Notes under the pieces: model-generated
Database searches by the model: none
The model's input: only the letters and a program-made list of their open reading frames with translations
What the model was told of the DNA's origin: nothing
Assembly: GCA_022606135.1 (NCBI GenBank)
Contig: JABYQN010000005.1
Coordinates: 372,001 to 436,000 of the forward strand
Source of the DNA: Fomes fomentarius
Taxonomy: Eukaryota; Basidiomycota; Agaricomycetes; Polyporales; Polyporaceae
Direction of reading: 5' to 3'
DNA: 64,000 bases
Translations under genes and position numbers: made by a program
Shown here: positions 58,238 to 64,000 of the stretch, one piece after another
Numbering within the stretch: the stretch's first letter is position 1
Layout: each line of letters starts with the position of its first letter

Positions 58238-59830
58238 TAGCACGGATCAGTTCAGCCCAGCGTGTTAAGTATGAGCGAGGATATTACAGAGGTCTATGTA
58301 GCTACCTCCCTGTGTACCATTGAATTCAGCGAGCCACATTGTAAAACAAATGCAGCCCTGTTCGAGTACTATGATACATTGACTGTGTGGTGAAGATATC
58401 CGATGCGTATACAAGAGGCTAGACCATGGTACACGGATCGTGAAACAGCGTACATCGGCGTCTTGAGATTGACATCCTTGGATTGAAGTATCAAGGTGTT
58501 CCCATTCCGGTGCGTTCAGATTTCAGCTAACGCAAGATACCTGTAAACAGCGACGTTGATGAATTTCGCAAAGTTGCTGTCCGGCGGAAGCAGTGTGAGT
58601 TGTTCTAGGTCCTCCAGAACTTCTTCTAATTCTTCAGCGCGAGCACTCGGAAAATGAGCGCTAGGGAAAGGATGGTGAGGTTCCGGAGAGCGTGATCGCG
58701 CTGTCCATGAATTTGATGCCTATACTTGTGCCGCTGAAGGATTCTAGTGCACCCCAGATGGATGGCAAAGTCCCTGCGGAGGTAGCGCCGGCATTGGAGG
58801 TCGTGAAGAGAGAAGGGCATGATGTACATGTGTCACGCGAGTCACTTCCAGTCCGGTCCCACCTTGACATGTGACAGAGGGCTGCAGGTCTAGGCGAAGA
58901 TAGGTCATGTACGAATGGAGGTTAAGCACAGTTAAGGAGGTCAGGAGAGCCTGAGCATCCAGGACATATTGTCTCATTGTAGGTGACATGCTCACCCGTT
59001 AGCAGCGATGACCTTGGTATCCACTTTCGCCGATATGACACATGTGTGATTGTTTCGTATAGAAGCCTACACACATAAACATCAGAGTGTTGACTAGTTG
59101 GAAACTCACGACACCCTTCAAGGCGGTCACCGCCTTTGTTTTGGCTGGAGCCTGAGAGCCAACGCTCACTCCGCTGCAGCTCCTAGGATCCGAAGCGTTG
59201 CCTCCAGCAACACGAGAGTTGCGCACATGTATCAAATGAGCATAGGATGCACAGGAAGGGACACACCGGGGTGAGAAGATGTTGCGCCAGAAGAAGTCGG
59301 CAAGCAGCCCGACATGGATCGAGCGATCCTTATGGCTCCTGTACATATTGCAACAGTGGAGTATCTTGTTTGCGACATTCAATTTCCCTTTTCGTTTAGT
59401 GCATATTTGAGCAGAGCGAACAACAAAGCTTGGCTACGTTCTGATGCGTGCTCACATGGTAGCGCATTCTACAGTAAGAGCGTCAGACCATAGTTGAGTG
59501 GCAGGCATCCTGGTAGTCGCTGGGAGAGCTGAATGATGGAAGGCTTGTCAGAGGGCGGGACCTTTAGAGGGTAGACTTATAAGTAATGCTAGGCATGGGA
59601 TATGGAGGCATGGATGAGTATAAGAGTGGACCTAAAGGATGCTCACGTGGTCTCCGAAGCGCGTCCGGTCACGCGTGTGTCACGGGCATTGTTTGTCACG
59701 TCGGGGGCCTGACGGCGCTCGAGACGCGTTCACTTGGAGCTCTTGTTCGTCCTCGCCTTCTGCCCTCTCTCGTCTCGCGCTTCTTGTCCAGCGAATACGC
59801 TACATGTGCATATAGTCTTTGAATTGCTCG
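58238..59830. other. long intergenic stretch with one doubtful locus
   Basis: Nearly 1.6 kb between RAD23 and the TPP1-like gene. Apart from the doubtful minus-strand locus at 58626-59382, I see nothing supported. Confidence 0.4.
58626..59382 (-). other. possible unrecognised or decayed minus-strand gene
   Basis: Several minus-strand open segments have protein-like composition and can be linked by plausible splice sites. They start at an ATG at 59382 (MNVANKILHCCNMYR), continue with LLADFFWRNIFSPRC, and later have ALLTSLTVLNLHSYMTYL and HALRNLTILSLALIFRVLAL ending at 58626. Leu-rich stretches suggest membrane helices. Phases do not close cleanly with the sites I tried, and I do not recognise a family. 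It may be a decayed gene or chance. Confidence 0.25.
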
Positions 59831-62064
59831 ATGGCCGATTCCATCCGAAATCCATGGATTCTCGACTACCTCATTTCGGTCGCCGAAGAGTATGGGGGTG
59901 ATTTTTCTCTTGTGCCGCGTAAGGATAAGGGGGTGAAGGCTCAGCTGGCGAAGGTGAGTGTCGCATGGGGATGTGGTGGAAGCACGTAATACGCAATCTA
60001 ACTCAATGTGCACGTATCGTCAGTTTATCACATTCCCTCCTCCCGATGAAGCGCCATGCAACTTGTGGGTCGAGATCTCAGACAAGAAGCACATAATCCA
60101 TGGCCGCTTGTCTGCTGATGCGGTTGGACAATACAAGGCGTACGTTTTCGTTTTATCTTTCTATTAGGGAGTGGTTTAAGTAGGGAGAAAACCCTGCGTA
60201 GCATGGGTTTGACCACATTCAAGATAGTGACATGGTTACCTTCGAATACATGCACCTTAAAACGCGCTGGTACTGAGTGAACAGGGGAGTCTTGAATTTG
60301 GACTTTACTCTGACGCATCACGTACAGCGTTTTCCGATTCTAACCCGTTGACTCCTTACCTTGTGGGCATTGCCCTATCGTACCTTCCTTGACGGCTTCT
60401 ACTTGGCACCCACATTTTATATGGGAAGGTGAGGGCGCTCGGTTGCGCGTTCTAGCGGACAGGAGGATCCCTCGAGCTTGATACTTGACTCTGTCATCAG
60501 CTCGGGGTGCATGTGCTGAGGGGAAGGCTAACCATGAAAGTCCAGCTTTCCTTGCGATTTGGCATCCTTCTATCATGCACTCGACGACTAACACATTTTG
60601 CAGGAATCCTCTGCACAACGGAAAGTCTATCACCTCTCAAAGGGGCGCTCTTGTCGTGTTAAAACGGTTCCGGGTCTCTTTCGGCCGAGTCGCGAGAGGT
60701 GAATCTGCAGGAATGTCTTCTGATTCGACACTCTTTTTGGACATCGACGAGATCTCGATCAAAGGCGCCTCTGGGGAATCGTTGTGGGGCTCACCAGTCA
60801 ATATTGCAAACAACCCAGATATCGGAGACTGGATTCATGGTTTGCGTCAGGACGGCGGAGGCGGGTACGTCCGACTCCCAAGAAACTGGGGGCAGCTGTG
60901 ACTAATCTCCCTCAGCAACGTCCTCAAACTGAGGAGACAGGAGAAGGAAGCGACAATGATTGCGAACCAAGACGAATCTGCGAAGAGGCCAAAGATCACA
61001 GCCGCCGACTCTCATGTCCAACAGACCATGGAAGCCATGAACGTAAAGGTTCGTGTCGCTAGGAAGTCCGATGTACACAAACCCAGAACATTATCAAATG
61101 AAACCGAGGATCCCCCTCGTCGAATTGTTGACAAGGAAGCGCTGCGACGAGCGAGTTGGAAGGTGGGTCTTCAAGCTTCCGCTTGAGTGGATCGGTGACT
61201 GAGTGCCGCACATCTAGCGATTTCATTCCAATATGGTTAAATACTTTCGAGCTCCCGACGACCCTGTGCATCATTTACTTGTGCTCTGCGGTGAGTGCAG
61301 AGTGAGAGCTCATCATAGCGCAGTACTTATGCAGGCGCATGTAGGCAATTCAGTCACAAAAGCTGCACCCAAAGCTAGTCCATCACACCGGAAGGCTATA
61401 CTTCCACCGTCGCCTGTGCAATCAGCATCTCCCACAAAGCCAACCTCCCCGATGGATACACCACCGTCGTCTCCCCCTAGGTCGCCTTCGCATTGGTCTC
61501 CATCTGTGCGAGGAAGCCCGCAACTCGACCCTGATCCCGACTCGTCCGAAACGGAAGAAGAGCTTGATGACGACGCGTCGGGGATAGGAACTGAGGGTGA
61601 TGATGACGAGAACGACGAGCATGCTGTTCGTAAAACCTCTTCTACCAAGCTCGGTACCGAAAGTCCAGAAGCCAAGGGTCCTGTCGACTATCATCTCAAC
61701 CACAAATCACCACCGCTATCGATGCCTCCACCACCCCTAGCTCAACGCCCAAGACGACCATCGTTATCCGTTCCCTACGCTACCTCATCCCCACAAGTTA
61801 TCACGCCTCAAGACATATCTCTCAGTCGCGAGACTGACGCCCTTCCACCATCAAGCTTCCCGCTAAGTTTCCGCAATCCGCCGTCTCCCGCTGCATCTTC
61901 CCCACACATCCCATCCACCCCCGCCTTGAATGTTCCGACAGTCCGCAGAGTCCCACCCCCACAGTTTGCTCCGCTGAGGCGCGACCCGGATGCGAGCGGG
62001 GAGGGCCGAGTGCTTGTCGAAAACTCGGACACGGTGAGCCCCGGGAGCCAGCGACTCGCGTTGT

Positions 62065-62108
<44 letters not shown>

Positions 62109-64000
62109 CAGATTCGGAGCCAGAGCCAGAGTGGAAGCCAAAGCCAGACTCGGGAGGAAGCATCACAGGAACTGGGTCAATCTCAGTCGCAAGCACAGTC
62201 ACAGTCACAGTCACAGCGCCCATCGAAGCTCCGGAACGAGTTGGGTGTTTCCAAGAACGACGCCCAGGATGAAGATGGTGCTCGGGATGTGATGGTTATG
62301 GCGGATGGTCCTCCCGATGAATCACAGGAGGGCTCACAGGAATCGCAGCGATCGGCGAAGTCACGCCAGTCGCTCTCCTACAAGGGCGATTCACAAGAGT
62401 CACAGGAGAGGGCACTCGCGGACTTGGCGTCTCCCATACCAGAAGGTCACGATACTACTATGGCAGAGATCCGGCCTAACGAGCATACTCCCGGCGGACA
62501 CGCAGACCTTCCGGTGAACACTCAAGAAGCAGATGTTATAGTGCCGGAAACGCGGGTCTCGCTTGCGTTAGAGCGCAAAATTGAGGAGGTCGACGTCGAC
62601 CAGGCTCAGTCGAAAGACACTTCTCCTCCTGCCTGGACCGTGATCCCGGCGAGTTCCTCCGCAGATGATGACGACAGTCATGGTGAGGAGCCAGACGTGG
62701 ATGAGCTCCTGTCTGATCCTATGGAACCGAAGGATGACGATGAGGGTTTGCCGAAGAAGACCGGGGGTACCAAACACGCACGGAAAGTCAAGGGACGAAC
62801 TGTCAAGGAACGGCTAGATACGGACGATGAGCGGACTGCGGCGATGGTCTCGCAGGCCCAGGACCAACATGGCGTTCCGAAAGCCAAGACCCGAGAGCGT
62901 CCTGCCGCTCGTGCTGCATCTCCGATGAAGCGTCCTCGTCTGTCGACTCCACCCGTGGAGCAACATATCGAAGGTCGCCGGCTGAAACGGCGCAAGAAGG
63001 ACGCAGACACGGAGCAGTCAGGTCCGAGCTTACCTCCCGAAGCAGACGTCTTCACGAGTGAGGACTCGTTCCGCGAAGAGCCTCGCAAGCCCTCGCCTTC
63101 GAAATTGTCATACAGAGAGAGTCACGAAGTCGTCCCAGTCATACTAGTGTCTCGCAATGCAAAGAGACCATCCCAGGCCCCGGTACGCAGCTCTGGTGCT
63201 TCTTCCAGTTCCAAGTTACCAGCACACGATCCCGAAGCCTGGAAAGCCCCGACGTTCATGCGGAAGGACCCGTCAGAGACGACGCATCCACGCACTACAG
63301 ACGCAAAGGCCCCTGCTCGCGGAACCAACGCTCCGAAACGCCCCATCAGCGCCGTTTCTCCTTCGGAGAGCCAGGAACCTCCCGTGAAGAAGCGGAAGAC
63401 GTCTGCGGTTCCTCCTGCGTCAAATCGAGCCTCTAGCTCGTACTCGGAGGCCAATTCAAACCCGAGACGGGACAAACAGTCAACCATCGCGACCTCTGCA
63501 GCCGTCATTGGCTTCAAGTTGTCAGAAACGCAATCGTCCAAGCCGGCTTCCGGAACAACCAAGGTTCCCGCGACTGCTGCAACAGATCACGGCGCTCATA
63601 CCCTCCCATACCTCAACTTTCGAGCGCGATCCCACTCATCCTCACGGTCATCCTCCCGAGCTGGAAGCCGAGGTGCTGGTCCGGGCCAAACGTCCCGACC
63701 CGTTCCTAGTACGCAGCCCTCGACAAACAGTAAGGGCAAGGCTCCGATGTATCCCGTCAAGCGCGAAGACAATGATCCTACGAAGCTGCCATCTGCTCCA
63801 CCCCGCAAGCCGCCTGTCATGCCCGTCTTGGCCGGCGCAAAGACTGCATCATCCAATAAGGGACAACGTACTGCCGAGCTGTCAAAGAAGACAGTGACGA
63901 AATCGGCTCGCACCGGGACAGAGGCGTCTGGCTCAACTTCAACGAGTCGGAACGCGCAGAAAGGACATGAGACGCAACCTCCTCAACGGCCAACGCAAAG
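59831..64000 (+). CDS. shelterin TPP1-like protein (partial, runs off window)
   Basis: Five exons visible (59831-59953, 60024-60139, 60604-60864, 60916-61162, 61218 to beyond 64000), at least 1176 residues with no stop before the edge. The N-terminal 210 residues fit a TPP1/ACD-type OB fold as annotated in basidiomycetes: PWILDYLISVAEEYGGDFS, FITFPPPDEAPCNLWVEISD, HGRLSADAVGQY, SQRGALVVLKRFRVSFGRV, LFLDIDEISIKGASGESLWG, DIGDWIHGLRQDGGGGNVLK. TPP1 bridges telomere proteins and recruits telomerase in animals and fission yeast. The remaining 900-plus residues are disordered, with acidic, Ser/Pro and basic stretches (RRLKRRKK, PVKKRK as possible nuclear signals) and a dense SQ cluster near residues 523-582. 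The 464-nt third-exon intron is unusually long. The family call is from remembered pattern, moderate. Confidence 0.62.
62067..62111 (+). repeat. hexanucleotide tandem repeat, CAGAGC x7.5
   Basis: Perfect tandem copies of cagagc in frame, encoding alternating Gln and Ser in the TPP1-like protein. Imperfect copies continue to about 62147. Confidence 0.95.
62197..62216 (+). repeat. hexanucleotide tandem repeat, CAGTCA
   Basis: About three copies of cagtca in frame, again encoding Ser-Gln but with different codons from the block at 62067. This shows SQ is retained although the DNA repeat differs. Confidence 0.85.

Noticed and set aside
61291..61334. 33-nt introns in the TPP1-like gene
   Set aside because: GT and AG pairs are present, but the frame stays open without splicing and 33 nt is below the usual intron size here.
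61313..61675. Ser/Asp-rich minus-strand open frame
   Set aside because: Shadow of the low-complexity TPP1-like tail.

Overview
The window is nuclear DNA of a filamentous basidiomycete, most likely an Agaricomycete and perhaps a polypore. The evidence is the gene architecture: multi-exon genes packed 100-1200 bases apart, introns mostly 45-65 nt with GT(A/G)(A/C)G(T/C) donors and short pyrimidine tracts. It is also the content: DUF6535 membrane proteins, basidiomycete F-box/LRR relatives, a DUF5127 glutaminase-like protein and a caspase-like protein. There are no bacterial operons, CRISPR arrays or insertion sequences. I rebuilt exons by hand; for the well-supported genes the phases close to a whole number of codons and conserved motifs cross the junctions.

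Left third (0-23 kb): a BLI-3-like FMN-binding protein (-); a Ser/Pro-rich unknown (+); a degenerate F-box/LRR-like gene with one in-frame stop (-); a PH plus coiled-coil protein (+); the mitochondrial F1 ATP synthase delta subunit (+); a 1323-residue AlkB-like dioxygenase with an AT-hook and Cys clusters (+); tRNA methyltransferase Trm11 (-); a SWIM-finger Sws1/ZSWIM7 homologue (+); a CDCA7-type zf-4CXXC_R1 protein (-); and TIM17 (+).

Middle (23-46 kb): a WBP4/FBP21-like U1 zinc-finger protein (-); DNA polymerase kappa with a UBZ finger (+); an intron-bearing tRNA-Leu (-); a caspase-like protein (-); Beclin/Atg6 (+); the glutamate-cysteine ligase catalytic subunit (+); a membrane-anchored GtaA-like glutaminase (+); a DUF6535 membrane protein (+); and an RraA-like aldolase (-).

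Right third (46-64 kb): a VanZ-like membrane protein (+); a mitochondrial Mmc1-like protein (+); tRNA-Gly (-); cysteine synthase (-); ARF6 (-); an LRR protein (-); Rad23 (+); and, running off the right edge, a shelterin TPP1-like protein with a long disordered tail and a dense SQ cluster (+).

Themes: an unusual share of the genes act on nucleic acids or genome stability (AlkB-like, Trm11, Sws1, CDCA7-like, Pol kappa, Rad23, TPP1-like). Two consecutive enzymes of glutathione/cysteine metabolism occur but are not adjacent. Several pairs are head-to-head with 230-400 bp shared promoters. Four introns have GC donors, three of them in Pol kappa, where two bound 12- and 15-nt microexons.
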